Source of the DNA: WVXT01 sp964403285
GTDB taxonomy: Bacteria > UBA6262 > WVXT01
Length of the DNA: 24,330 nucleotides
Assembly (NCBI GenBank): GCA_964403285.1
Contig: CAYOFG010000024.1
Location: 1-24,330 of the forward strand
Direction: 5' to 3'
Shown: positions 7,562 to 14,637 of the stretch, in pieces
How positions within the stretch are numbered: the stretch's first letter is position 1
Layout of the letters: each line of letters begins with the position of its first letter
Notes under the pieces: generated by a model
The model's input: only the letters and a program-made list of their open reading frames with translations
Databases searched by the model: none
What the model was told of the DNA's origin: nothing
Position numbers and translations under genes: made by a program

Positions 7562-8860
7562 CTAAACAATTTTCCCATCTTCCATTACTACCTTGCCCCC
7601 GACTATAGTAGCCACTGGGAACCCTTGCAACTCCATCCCAACAAATGGGGAATTCTTACTCTGCGAAGTGAATTCGTTGCCGATTTTCTTTTTCAGATTC
7701 AAATCGATTATGGTGAGGTCGGCATCAGACCCTATGGAGAGAGAACCCTTCTCCAATCCTAGAATATTTGCCGGGTTCACAGTCAATTTTTCTATTGCTT
7801 GATTTAAGTTTAGTACCTTCTTACTTACCAGATTTGTAAGAATCAAGGGTAACATCGTCTCCAGTCCGATTATGCCAAAAGGAGCCATATTATATTCTAA
7901 ATCTTTCTCCACGTCCAGATGGGGAGCGTGGTCTGATGCTATACAATCGATTGTGTCGTCAGCCAATCCTTCACACAATGCTTCGATATCGTCCTTAGTT
8001 CTTAAAGGAGGATTTATCTTCGTATTAGTGTCATAACCCCGAACGTCTTCTTCGCAAAGGGAGAAGTAGTGGGGTGCGGTTTCACAGGTTACCTTTATCC
8101 TCTTCTTCGCCTGGCGGATTAGTTCCACAGAGCGGCGAGTAGTAATGTGGGCTAAATGTAACTTTCCATCGGTCAACTCTGCCAGGGCAATATCCCGAGC
8201 CACCATTATCTCCTCGGCCTGCCTGGGTATTCCTTTTAAACCCAAAACCGTGGAGGTAAATCCTTCGTTCATTACCCCGCCCATAGAAAGATTTAGATCC
8301 TCACAGTGAGAGATCACCGGGAGATTGAACATCTTAGCATATTCTAAGGCCCTCCTCATTATCTGAGCGTTCATCACCGGTTTGCCGTCGTCGGAGATAC
8401 CGATAACTCCAGCAATTCTCATCTTCCCTATCTCTGCCAGTTCTTCCCCTTCTCGTCCTTTGGTTATACTTCCTACAGGATAAACATTGACTACTCCTTC
8501 CTGGGAAGCTGTAGTGAGAATAAATTTCACACCAGAGACAGAATCTATGACTGGTTGCGTATTGGGCATACAACAGATAGAAGTAAATCCTCCCTGCGCA
8601 GCAGCGCGGGTTCCGGAAGCAATCGTTTCCTCGTCCTCCCTGCCCGGTTCTCGTAAATGGGTATGCATATCGATCAACCCAGGGGTGACTACCTTGCCCG
8701 CGGCATCAATGGTTATCGTAGACCTGGTAACATCTCCTGGTCTGAATTTTGAAGATTCTCCAATCTTCACTATCTTTCCATTTTCAATCAGGATGTCTGC
8801 TTTCTTATCAATCTTATTCTTAGGATCGACTACTCTTCCGTTTCTAATGACTAATTTCAA
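7562..8860 (-). CDS. pyrC: Dihydroorotase PyrC (class I)
   Basis: PyrC closes N-carbamoyl-aspartate to dihydroorotate, the third step of the pathway. The amidohydrolase metal motif DMHTHLREPG (H66, H68) is followed by TRAAAQGGFTSICCMPNTQP, typical of class I dihydroorotases. Other metal ligands are SDDGK (D157/D158), ISHCED, LAHITT and the late ASDHAPH Asp. At 432 residues the length is normal. The start is TTG at 8860: GGGAGG lies upstream at good spacing and MKLVIRNGRVVDP is the family N-terminus. It is 28 nt downstream of pyrB, with which class I PyrC often associates physically, and is separated from pyrK by a compound hairpin. Confidence 0.96.
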   Translation of the reverse strand: MKLVIRNGRVVDPKNKIDKKADILIENGKIVKIGESSKFRPGDVTRSTITIDAAGKVVTPGLIDMHTHLREPGREDEETIASGTRAAAQGGFTSICCMPNTQPVIDSVSGVKFILTTASQEGVVNVYPVGSITKGREGEELAEIGKMRIAGVIGISDDGKPVMNAQIMRRALEYAKMFNLPVISHCEDLNLSMGGVMNEGFTSTVLGLKGIPRQAEEIMVARDIALAELTDGKLHLAHITTRRSVELIRQAKKRIKVTCETAPHYFSLCEEDVRGYDTNTKINPPLRTKDDIEALCEGLADDTIDCIASDHAPHLDVEKDLEYNMAPFGIIGLETMLPLILTNLVSKKVLNLNQAIEKLTVNPANILGLEKGSLSIGSDADLTIIDLNLKKKIGNEFTSQSKNSPFVGMELQGFPVATIVGGKVVMEDGKIV

Positions 8861-8888
8861 CTATTTCCTCCCGCTATGATTATGATTC

Positions 8889-9827
8889 CTATCTTTTTAC
8901 ACCCCGGCTATCCCCACCAGCCAGAAGGTAAAGAACTGCCATCCTCACCGCAATCCCGTTGGTAACCTGTTCAGTGATTACAGAGCGAGGACTATCCGCC
9001 ACCGAGGAGGATATCTCTATTCCTCTGTTCATTGGGCCGGGATGCATGACCAGTAGGTCCTTCTTTGCCCTTTTCAATCTTTCATCGGTAATGCCAAAAA
9101 TTTCATTATACTCCCGCAGAGAGGGAAACAGATTCTCTTTCTGTCTCTCCATCTGAATTCTCAAAATGTTAATAACATCAAGCTCATCAATTATTTCGTC
9201 AAGATCGTAGAAGATTTTTACTCCCATCTGTTCAATCCTGGGAGGTATCAAAGTTGCTGGCCCTACCACGTATACTTTTGCTCCCATCTTATTCAATCCC
9301 CAGATATTTGAGCGAGCAACGCGCGAGTGAAGAATGTCTCCCACAATACCAACCTTCAGGCCTGAAAGTTTCCCCTTCTTCTCCCAGATGGTAAACATAT
9401 CCAGTAATCCTTGCGTGGGATGTTCGTGAGCTCCATCGCCAGCATTAACTATGGAAGCACTTATTGTCCGGGCAAGAATCTGGGGAGCTCCTGCCATGGA
9501 ATGGCGAATAACCACGAAGTCGGCCTTCATTGCTTCTAAAGTTTTTGCCGTATCGATTAGACTTTCGCCTTTTGCCACGCTGGAGGTGGAGGCGGAAATA
9601 TTCAAAACATCGGCACTCAACCTCTTTGCTGCTAGCTCAAACGAAATTCTGGTTCTTGTCGAGGGCTCGTAGAAGAGAAGTACCACGGTCTTACCCCGTA
9701 AAGGAGGAACTTTCTTTACCGAGCGGGTAAACAGTTCCTTAAATGGTTTCGCTGTCTCTAAAATTAAATTTATCTCTTCTTTGTCCAGATATTCCAAGCC
9801 GAGCAAATCCTTATTCTTTAACCGCAT
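8889..9827 (-). CDS. pyrB: Aspartate carbamoyltransferase catalytic subunit PyrB
   Basis: PyrB joins carbamoyl phosphate to aspartate, the committed step of pyrimidine synthesis. The carbamoyl-phosphate loop FYEPSTRTRISFELAAKRL is at about residues 53-71 (STRTR 56-60). SSVAKGES supplies the mobile-loop Ser/Lys, HPTQGLLDM is at 136-144, and HPGPMNRG lies in the aspartate domain. The length of 312 fits the catalytic chain. No pyrI regulatory chain is visible, so control is probably through PyrR or at the pathway level, although pyrI could lie elsewhere. The ATG at 9827 has GGAGG upstream, within the end of pyrR, whose stop is 3 nt before the start. Confidence 0.97.
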   Translation of the reverse strand: MRLKNKDLLGLEYLDKEEINLILETAKPFKELFTRSVKKVPPLRGKTVVLLFYEPSTRTRISFELAAKRLSADVLNISASTSSVAKGESLIDTAKTLEAMKADFVVIRHSMAGAPQILARTISASIVNAGDGAHEHPTQGLLDMFTIWEKKGKLSGLKVGIVGDILHSRVARSNIWGLNKMGAKVYVVGPATLIPPRIEQMGVKIFYDLDEIIDELDVINILRIQMERQKENLFPSLREYNEIFGITDERLKRAKKDLLVMHPGPMNRGIEISSSVADSPRSVITEQVTNGIAVRMAVLYLLAGGDSRGVKR

Positions 9828-9830
9828 TTG

Positions 9831-10373
9831 TCACTCCTCCCTCAAAAACACGCTGTCCTCTCCATCCACTTCCTTCAAATTTACGCAGACAAGCTCTTTC
9901 TTAGAAGTGGGATAAATTTTCCCTACAAAGTCGGGCTGGATAGGGAGTTCTCTAAGGCCCCTGTCGATTAGCACTGCCAATTTTATGACTTTGGGCCGAC
10001 CAAAATCTATCAGTTCATCGAGAGCAGCCCTTACAGTCCTTCCGGCAAAGAGGACATCGTCAACAAGAACTACCTTCTTATCGGTAATATCGAAAGGAAT
10101 TCTCGTTTCCTTAACCAATGGCTGATTTGCTATAGAATCCACATCGTCACGGTAGAGAGTAATGTCCAGAGCTCCCACGGGTACTTCCTTCTTCTCAATA
10201 CTCTCTATCTCTTTGGCAATCCGCTTGGCAAGATAAACTCCCCTGGTCTGAATTCCCACAATGACAAGGTCTTTTGTTCCGTAACTCTTCTCCACAATTT
10301 CGTGAGCCATCCTCTTTATTGTCCAGGAAATTTCCTTTGCATCCATTATGGTTTTCTTCTTTCGAGATACCAC
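9831..10373 (-). CDS. pyrR: PyrR, pyrimidine operon regulator / uracil phosphoribosyltransferase
   Basis: PyrR proteins bind UMP and pyr mRNA to attenuate transcription in Gram-positive models, and many also convert uracil plus PRPP to UMP. The PRPP loop VVLVDDVLFAGRTVRAALDEL (101-121) and the N-terminal IMDAKEISWTIKRMAHEIVEK are diagnostic. At 180 residues the length is normal. The start is GTG at 10373 with GGGAGG just upstream. It is the first gene after a strong promoter, followed closely by pyrB. The leader is only about 57 nt, with no recognisable antiterminator or PyrR-binding loop, so here it may act on translation, at another site, or only as an enzyme. Confidence 0.95.
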   Translation of the reverse strand: MVSRKKKTIMDAKEISWTIKRMAHEIVEKSYGTKDLVIVGIQTRGVYLAKRIAKEIESIEKKEVPVGALDITLYRDDVDSIANQPLVKETRIPFDITDKKVVLVDDVLFAGRTVRAALDELIDFGRPKVIKLAVLIDRGLRELPIQPDFVGKIYPTSKKELVCVNLKEVDGEDSVFLREE

Positions 10374-10437
10374 GAGACCCTCCCTGCTTATTATCTTATG
10401 AAAATCTCAAATGAACCTTTAAATTTTTTCGAATCCA

Positions 10438-10466
10438 AATATACCATAAAAAGTCTAAAAAGTCAA
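10438..10466 (-). promoter_or_regulatory. Sigma70-type promoter of the pyr operon
   Basis: On the minus strand TTGACT (10461-10466) and TATATT (10438-10443) are separated by exactly 17 nt, close to the housekeeping sigma consensus. The predicted transcript starts near 10430, about 57 nt before the GTG of pyrR. It lies downstream of the paired GGGGACAGTCCCC element that could end the HD-GYP transcript, which supports an independent pyr operon. Confidence 0.75.
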
Positions 10467-10475
10467 ACCTTTCTT

Positions 10476-10515
10476 CCACTAAAGCGGAAGCTGTAGTGGC
10501 AGAGCGAGGTTCTGC
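10476..10515. repeat. Two small hairpins upstream of the pyr promoter
   Basis: CCACTA (10476-10481) pairs with TAGTGG (10494-10499) around an inner AGC-GGAA-GCT turn. Next to it GCAGAGC (10499-10505) pairs with GTTCTGC (10509-10515), with one G-T. The GCAGAGC block also occurs in the repeats at 16724-16741 and 18414-18429, so this may be a degenerate copy of the same family. It lies 10 nt upstream of the -35 box. Confidence 0.45.
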
Positions 10516-10573
10516 ATTATCAACAGGAAATGAGCTTTCACTAGGAGGGGTTAATCCTGTGGGAAGAAAAATG

Positions 10574-10619
10574 AAAAAAGGGACAGTCCCCTTTTTCCAG
10601 GGGGACAGTCCCCTTTTTT
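10574..10619. repeat. Tandem GGGGACAGTCCCC palindromes, terminator-like on both strands
   Basis: Two copies of GGGACAGTCCCC, sharing 17 nt and offset by 22 nt, are flanked by A-runs and T-runs. Each forms a short GC hairpin with T-runs on either strand. They lie just past the stop of the HD-GYP gene and upstream of the pyr promoter, so they could end the HD-GYP transcript. The form also matches a dispersed REP-like repeat class; the two roles do not exclude each other. Confidence 0.65.
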
Positions 10620-10636
10620 AACAATCTATCATTTAA

Positions 10637-11857
10637 TTATTGATAACTATTCTGAGTTAACCCTGGCTCTTTACTTAACACCTCAAGAAAAGCCTCCACA
10701 ATTTTCGGATCGAATTGCGTTCCACTATTTTCTCTTAACTCTTCAACTGCTTTCTTTTTAGAATATGCTTTCCTATATGGTCTTTCTGATAACATAGCAT
10801 CAAAGGCATCAGCTACAGCCATTATCCTTGCTCCTATATCTATTTCCCCATCTCTGTACTGGCCGGGATAACCTTTCCCATCATATCTTTCGTGATGTTG
10901 CTTAACCATATCGATTACTCCGTTAAGGAAAACAACCAGAGGTTCCAGTATTTCAGCACCTTTAACCGAATGGAGCTTTATTTCCTTCCATTCTTCATCA
11001 GTTAATTTACCGGGCTTAAGGAGAATAAAGTCATGCACTCCAATCTTACCAATATCGTGTAAATTGGCAGCCTGCCTGATAATCTCTACGCGCTCAGGAG
11101 GAAGTTTCATCGCTTCCGCAATAGCTACAGCGTATTTAGCCACCATCACCGAATGTCTCCTGGTATAATGGTCACGGGCATCAATAGTAGCGGCTAAAGT
11201 CATAATGGTCCGCATATAAAGATCGCTTAAACTCTTGTAAAGTCCGGTATTTTCGATAACTATCGCCACCTGAGCAGATATCTGCTTAAGCAATCGAAAG
11301 TCTTCCTGATTAAAGATTCTTCTCGATTTTTTGTTGTTTACATTGATAACTCCTATAACTTTATCCTTTGTAGCCAGAGGAACACTCATTAGAGATTTAT
11401 TATAATACTTCTCCTCACTTCTTTTAACAAAGCGAGTATCTTTCTCAATATTTTTCACTAAAATTGGCCTATTATGTTTTACTACCCAGCCCGAAATATT
11501 GTCTCCCACTTCAAGTTCTGTATCCTTCAGAATTTTTTCCTCCAGTCCCTTAGCACATTCAATTGACAACTTGCCAGTATTATCATTTACCAAAAGGATA
11601 GAGCATATTTGCACATTAAGAATGGAACTCACCTTTTCCACAACTACCTTTAAAACATCTTCCATCTTCAACTTATTTGAAACATCTCTTTCTATTCTGT
11701 AAAGAAAAGATAGTGTCTTCGTCCTCTGCCTTACCTTTCTTGACAACTCTTTCCTGAGTTCTATCAATTTACTATTGGTCCTGACCAACTCCGAGGTTCT
11801 ATCTCCCAGCTCTTTTCCTAGCTCTGTTATTCTTCTGGCTAAATCTTCCTTCTCCAT
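10637..11857 (-). CDS. GAF and HD-GYP domain protein, putative cyclic-di-GMP phosphodiesterase
   Basis: The 406-residue protein begins with a charged coiled coil (about 2-50), then a GAF sensor domain (about 60-205, with ISGWVV and SLMSVPL blocks). It ends in an HD-GYP domain (about 215-395). The catalytic HDIGK (267-271) and HHERYDGKGYPG (321-332) are intact, so hydrolysis of cyclic-di-GMP or a related dinucleotide is expected from the family. There is no membrane segment, so it is probably a soluble one-protein sensor; its ligand cannot be read from sequence. I chose the ATG at 11857, with AGGAG 6 nt upstream, over a TTG at 11887. It stands alone between the purine and pyrimidine blocks, with its own candidate promoter and a long leader. 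Confidence 0.9.
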   Translation of the reverse strand: MEKEDLARRITELGKELGDRTSELVRTNSKLIELRKELSRKVRQRTKTLSFLYRIERDVSNKLKMEDVLKVVVEKVSSILNVQICSILLVNDNTGKLSIECAKGLEEKILKDTELEVGDNISGWVVKHNRPILVKNIEKDTRFVKRSEEKYYNKSLMSVPLATKDKVIGVINVNNKKSRRIFNQEDFRLLKQISAQVAIVIENTGLYKSLSDLYMRTIMTLAATIDARDHYTRRHSVMVAKYAVAIAEAMKLPPERVEIIRQAANLHDIGKIGVHDFILLKPGKLTDEEWKEIKLHSVKGAEILEPLVVFLNGVIDMVKQHHERYDGKGYPGQYRDGEIDIGARIMAVADAFDAMLSERPYRKAYSKKKAVEELRENSGTQFDPKIVEAFLEVLSKEPGLTQNSYQ

Positions 11858-11903
11858 CACTGGCTCCTGGCAAAAATTATCTCTCAAAGAATTCCCTCAT
11901 CTG

Positions 11904-11952
11904 AAAAATAAAAGGCCGAATTACCAAACTTTACAATCTTCGATAATTCGGC
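11904..11952 (-). terminator. Terminator- or attenuator-like hairpin in the HD-GYP leader
   Basis: On the minus strand GCCGAATTA (11952-11944) pairs perfectly with TAATTCGGC (11923-11915) around a 20-nt loop, and is followed by CCTTTTATTTTT. The stem is only moderately GC-rich and the loop is long, so intrinsic termination would be partial. It sits downstream of the candidate promoter and 47 nt before the gene start, a position suited to attenuation. Confidence 0.4.
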
Positions 11953-11975
11953 TAGAGTCTATTTTTTGAACCCAT
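11952..11975 (-). CDS. Possible 7-codon leader peptide before the HD-GYP gene
   Basis: ATG at 11975 encodes MGSKNRL and stops with TAG at 11952, exactly at the first base of the hairpin stem that follows. AGGAG (11983-11987) is 7 nt upstream of the ATG, an ideal spacing, and is itself partly inside a small CTAGT-TTT-ACTAG hairpin (11986-11998). The layout resembles a translation-sensing leader, but so short a frame could arise by chance. Confidence 0.25.
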   Translation of the reverse strand: MGSKNRL

Positions 11976-12078
11976 AGTCCCTCTCCTAGTAAAACTAGAT
12001 AGAAGTCAACCTTTGTTCCCCGGTACAATATCCTCCTCTTTTTCTTCTTCTTTCTTTCTAAAAAAAGTCTATATCCAA

Positions 12079-12108
12079 AATATAACATTTGTGTAAAAAA
12101 GTTGTAAA
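12079..12108 (-). promoter_or_regulatory. Candidate promoter of the HD-GYP gene
   Basis: On the minus strand TTTACA (12103-12108) and TATATT (12079-12084) are 18 nt apart. The -35 region lies in a tandem 11-nt direct repeat just past the ABC ATPase stop. The transcript would start near 12072, giving a leader of about 215 nt with the hairpins described above. Confidence 0.55.
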
Positions 12109-12125
12109 CTTTTTGTAAACTTTTT
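12104..12125. repeat. Tandem 11-nt direct repeat at the HD-GYP promoter
   Basis: GTAAACTTTTT occurs twice back to back (12104-12114, 12115-12125). The first copy overlaps the candidate -35 hexamer, so the pair may be an operator for a regulator contacting the same face of the helix at about one-turn spacing. Confidence 0.5.
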
Positions 12126-12131
12126 CCTGGA

Positions 12132-13235
12132 CTACACTATAGCCTTCTCTGTCTCTTTATCAAAAATATGGATTTTATCCATATCAAAGACCATTTCTAT
12201 GTCTTGATTAACTTTTGCTTTGTTATGTGAACCCACGCGGGCAATAAAAATGCTCTTGCCAGTAGTTAAATGTAACAGTATCTCTGCACCCATAGGCTCC
12301 ACAACCTCTACGGTACTGGAAATAGTGTTATCCCGGGTAGCTCCCGCAGAATAGAGCTTATCATAAATATCCTCTGGCCGGATGCCAAAGACTACTTCCT
12401 TACCTACATAAGGTTCGAGGGTTTTTTCCATCCTTTTACTGATTTTTACCTCGTAGTTTCCTTCATCTATATATATTCCACCTTCCTTTTTTATTACCCG
12501 ACATTCCATAAAGTTCATTGGGGGCGTGCCGATGAACCCGGCCACAAACTTATTTACCGGCTGGTCGTAAAGTGTGATTGGATCTGCCACCTGGTGAATG
12601 ACACCATCCTTCAATACTGTAATCTTGTCTCCCATCGTCATCGCCTCTACCTGGTCGTGAGTCACGTAGATCATAGTAGCTTGTAACCGGTCATGAAGCT
12701 TGCTCAGTTCTGTTCTCATTTGCACTCTCATCTTGGCGTCTAAATTACTCAAGGGCTCATCAAATAAGAAGACTTTTGGTTTGCGAACTATAGCTCTCCC
12801 CACTGCTACCCTCTGTCTTTCTCCACCAGAGAGTGCCTTTGGCCTTCTATCTAAAAGAGAGCGAATGCCTAAAATCTCTGCCGCTTCCTCTACCCTGTGT
12901 TGTATCTCTTCCTTGGGATACTTTCTCAACTTTAGTGCAAATGCCATATTTTCATACGCAGTCATATGAGGGTACAGAGCGTAGTTCTGGAAAACCATAG
13001 CAATATCCCTGTTCTTGGGAGGAATGTCATTGACCAGTTTATCATCAATATAGATTTCTCCTTCAGTAACTTCCTCCAGGCCAGCAATCATTCGTAGCGT
13101 GGTTGATTTACCACAGCCTGATGGTCCAACCAAAATGCAGAACTCTTTATCAGCAACTTCTAAATTAATGTCCTTAGCGCCGATGACTTCCCCAGGATAT
13201 ATCTTAGTTGCCTTTTTCAACACAACCCGCGCCAT
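12132..13235 (-). CDS. ABC transporter ATPase, MalK/UgpC/MsiK type
   Basis: This ATPase would energise sugar or glycerol-phosphate uptake in a CUT1-type ABC importer. Walker A GPSGCGKST is at 37-45, the Q-loop at Q83, and the signature LSGGERQRVAVGRA begins at 135. Walker B is FLFDE at 156-160 and the H-loop is in VTHDQVEAMTMGD. The C-terminal third is the TOBE/OB regulatory region (VFGIRPEDIYD...), matching MalK-like proteins in length (367). AGGAGGT precedes the ATG. No permease or binding protein is nearby, so, like Streptomyces MsiK, it may serve several transporters encoded elsewhere; this is inference. It follows purA across a compound hairpin repeat. Confidence 0.92.
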   Translation of the reverse strand: MARVVLKKATKIYPGEVIGAKDINLEVADKEFCILVGPSGCGKSTTLRMIAGLEEVTEGEIYIDDKLVNDIPPKNRDIAMVFQNYALYPHMTAYENMAFALKLRKYPKEEIQHRVEEAAEILGIRSLLDRRPKALSGGERQRVAVGRAIVRKPKVFLFDEPLSNLDAKMRVQMRTELSKLHDRLQATMIYVTHDQVEAMTMGDKITVLKDGVIHQVADPITLYDQPVNKFVAGFIGTPPMNFMECRVIKKEGGIYIDEGNYEVKISKRMEKTLEPYVGKEVVFGIRPEDIYDKLYSAGATRDNTISSTVEVVEPMGAEILLHLTTGKSIFIARVGSHNKAKVNQDIEMVFDMDKIHIFDKETEKAIV

Positions 13236-13253
13236 TTCCTACCTCCTGTACAA

Positions 13254-13328
13254 TCTGGAGTCCTCGCGAAAGCGAGGTGGACTCCTTCCGAAAGGAAGGG
13301 ATAACCTCCCTTTCGGGAGGACTCCAGA
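13254..13328. repeat. Cloverleaf-like compound inverted repeat between purA and the ABC ATPase
   Basis: The outer arms TCTGGAGTCCT (13254-13264) and AGGACTCCAGA (13318-13328) are perfectly complementary over 11 bp. Inside are three perfect 6-bp hairpins: CCTCGC-GAAA-GCGAGG, CCTTCC-GAAA-GGAAGG and CCTCCC-TTTC-GGGAGG. GGAGTCC (13257-13263) can also pair with GGACTCC (13279-13285), giving a competing fold. The element fills the gap and ends 12 nt upstream of the AGGAGG ribosome-binding site. Confidence 0.85.
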
Positions 13329-13334
13329 CATTTT

Positions 13335-14633
13335 TCAAAATTTGAAATCTATCAAGTCTCTATCTATTATAATCGTCTCTTCTCTACTTCTCCCCATAGA
13401 GACTATGGAGATTCTTGCCTGAACCAAGCTTTCTATCTTACTTAAATATCTCTTTGCATTCTGTGGTAGTAAACTAAATTTCTGAATGCCTTTAGTCTTC
13501 TCTTTCCATCCTCTTAACTCTATATAAACTGGTTTACAATCTTTGAAAATTTCTCTGCCGGTGGGAAACTCTTTAATCAATTTTCCCCGGTAGCGATATG
13601 CTACGCAAATCCTTAAAGGGTCAATCCCATCCAGAACATCAAGCTTAGTCAAAGCCAAACTCCTCAGTCCATTTATCCTGACCGCATGTCGGACAATAGA
13701 GGCGTCAAACCAGCCACAGCGTCGAGGCCGACCTGTAGTTGCTCCAAACTCTTTTCCCCTTTCCTGCAATAGCTTACCTATCCTATCAGATAGTTCTGTG
13801 GGAAATGGCCCCTCCCCTACCCTGGTGGTATATGCTTTGACGACTCCCAAAACTCGGTCAATCTGAGTGGGTCCTATACCTATACCCACGCAGGCTCCAC
13901 CAGCCACAGGATTGGAGGAGGTAACATAAGGATAACTTCCGTAATCAACATCCAGTAGAGTCCCCTGAGCGCTCTCCAGGATAACATTCTTTCGTTGAGA
14001 AATTATCCAATTAATCATTATTGCTGAATCTACGACGAGCTTTCTAATTATGGGTAGCTGCTTTTTTCTTTTTTCCAGAATCTCTCGCCTCAACTCGGAG
14101 AGCTTGCAGACTTTCTTAAGAAGTAGTGCCTTTTCTTTCAGATTCCTATCCAATAGTTCCCTGAATAGGCTGCGGGAAAGGAAATCGGCCATTCTTATGC
14201 CCACTCTCGCTACTTTATCGGCATAGGCTGGTCCAATTCCTTTTCGAGTGGTGCCGATTCTCCTTTTACCTTGCTGGGTTTCCCTCAGCTGGTCTAACAA
14301 CCTGTGGTATGGTAGAATAATGTGGCAGGCATCGCTTACAAAGAGCCTGCCTTTTATTTCTATTCCTTTCCTTTCAAGAAAGCGAATCTCTTCCACCAGT
14401 GCCTGGGGGTCTACTACCACTCCACTTCCAATAATACACTTCTTGCCCGGCTCGAGAATTCCCGCGGGAACCAGGTGGAGAATGAATTCCTGACCATTAA
14501 AGACAACAGTATGACCCGCATTGTTTCCACCCTGGTAGCGGATAATATAATCAGCCTTCTCTGAAAGAAGGTGGACAACTTTGCCTTTACCTTCGTCGCC
14601 CCACTGAGTTCCTACCACAACTAGAGTAGCCAT
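13335..14633 (-). CDS. purA: Adenylosuccinate synthetase PurA
   Basis: PurA uses GTP to join aspartate to IMP, giving adenylosuccinate, the first step of the AMP branch. The N-terminal GTQWGDEGKGK P-loop (residues 8-18) contains catalytic D13, and GGNNAGHTVV supplies H41. RIGTTRKGIGPAYADK, ESAQGTLLDVDYGSYPYVTSSNP and GATTGRPRRCGWFD are all typical. At 432 residues the length is normal. The ATG at 14633 is 4 nt after the purB stop, so purB and purA, which act consecutively around adenylosuccinate, are translationally coupled. Confidence 0.97.
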   Translation of the reverse strand: MATLVVVGTQWGDEGKGKVVHLLSEKADYIIRYQGGNNAGHTVVFNGQEFILHLVPAGILEPGKKCIIGSGVVVDPQALVEEIRFLERKGIEIKGRLFVSDACHIILPYHRLLDQLRETQQGKRRIGTTRKGIGPAYADKVARVGIRMADFLSRSLFRELLDRNLKEKALLLKKVCKLSELRREILEKRKKQLPIIRKLVVDSAIMINWIISQRKNVILESAQGTLLDVDYGSYPYVTSSNPVAGGACVGIGIGPTQIDRVLGVVKAYTTRVGEGPFPTELSDRIGKLLQERGKEFGATTGRPRRCGWFDASIVRHAVRINGLRSLALTKLDVLDGIDPLRICVAYRYRGKLIKEFPTGREIFKDCKPVYIELRGWKEKTKGIQKFSLLPQNAKRYLSKIESLVQARISIVSMGRSREETIIIDRDLIDFKF

Positions 14634-14637
14634 TTCT

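Noticed and set aside
7447..7578. 44-residue N-terminal extension of PyrK
   Set aside because: It translates the compound hairpin and part of pyrC. The ATG at 7446 has a good Shine-Dalgarno and the family N-terminus.
10374..10430. PyrR-dependent antiterminator in the pyr leader
   Set aside because: The leader is too short and contains no terminator stem with a T-run or a PyrR-binding consensus loop.
11858..12072. Cyclic-di-GMP riboswitch in the HD-GYP leader
   Set aside because: I could not find the conserved GEMM core or its tetraloop-receptor pairing in the leader; only generic stems are visible.
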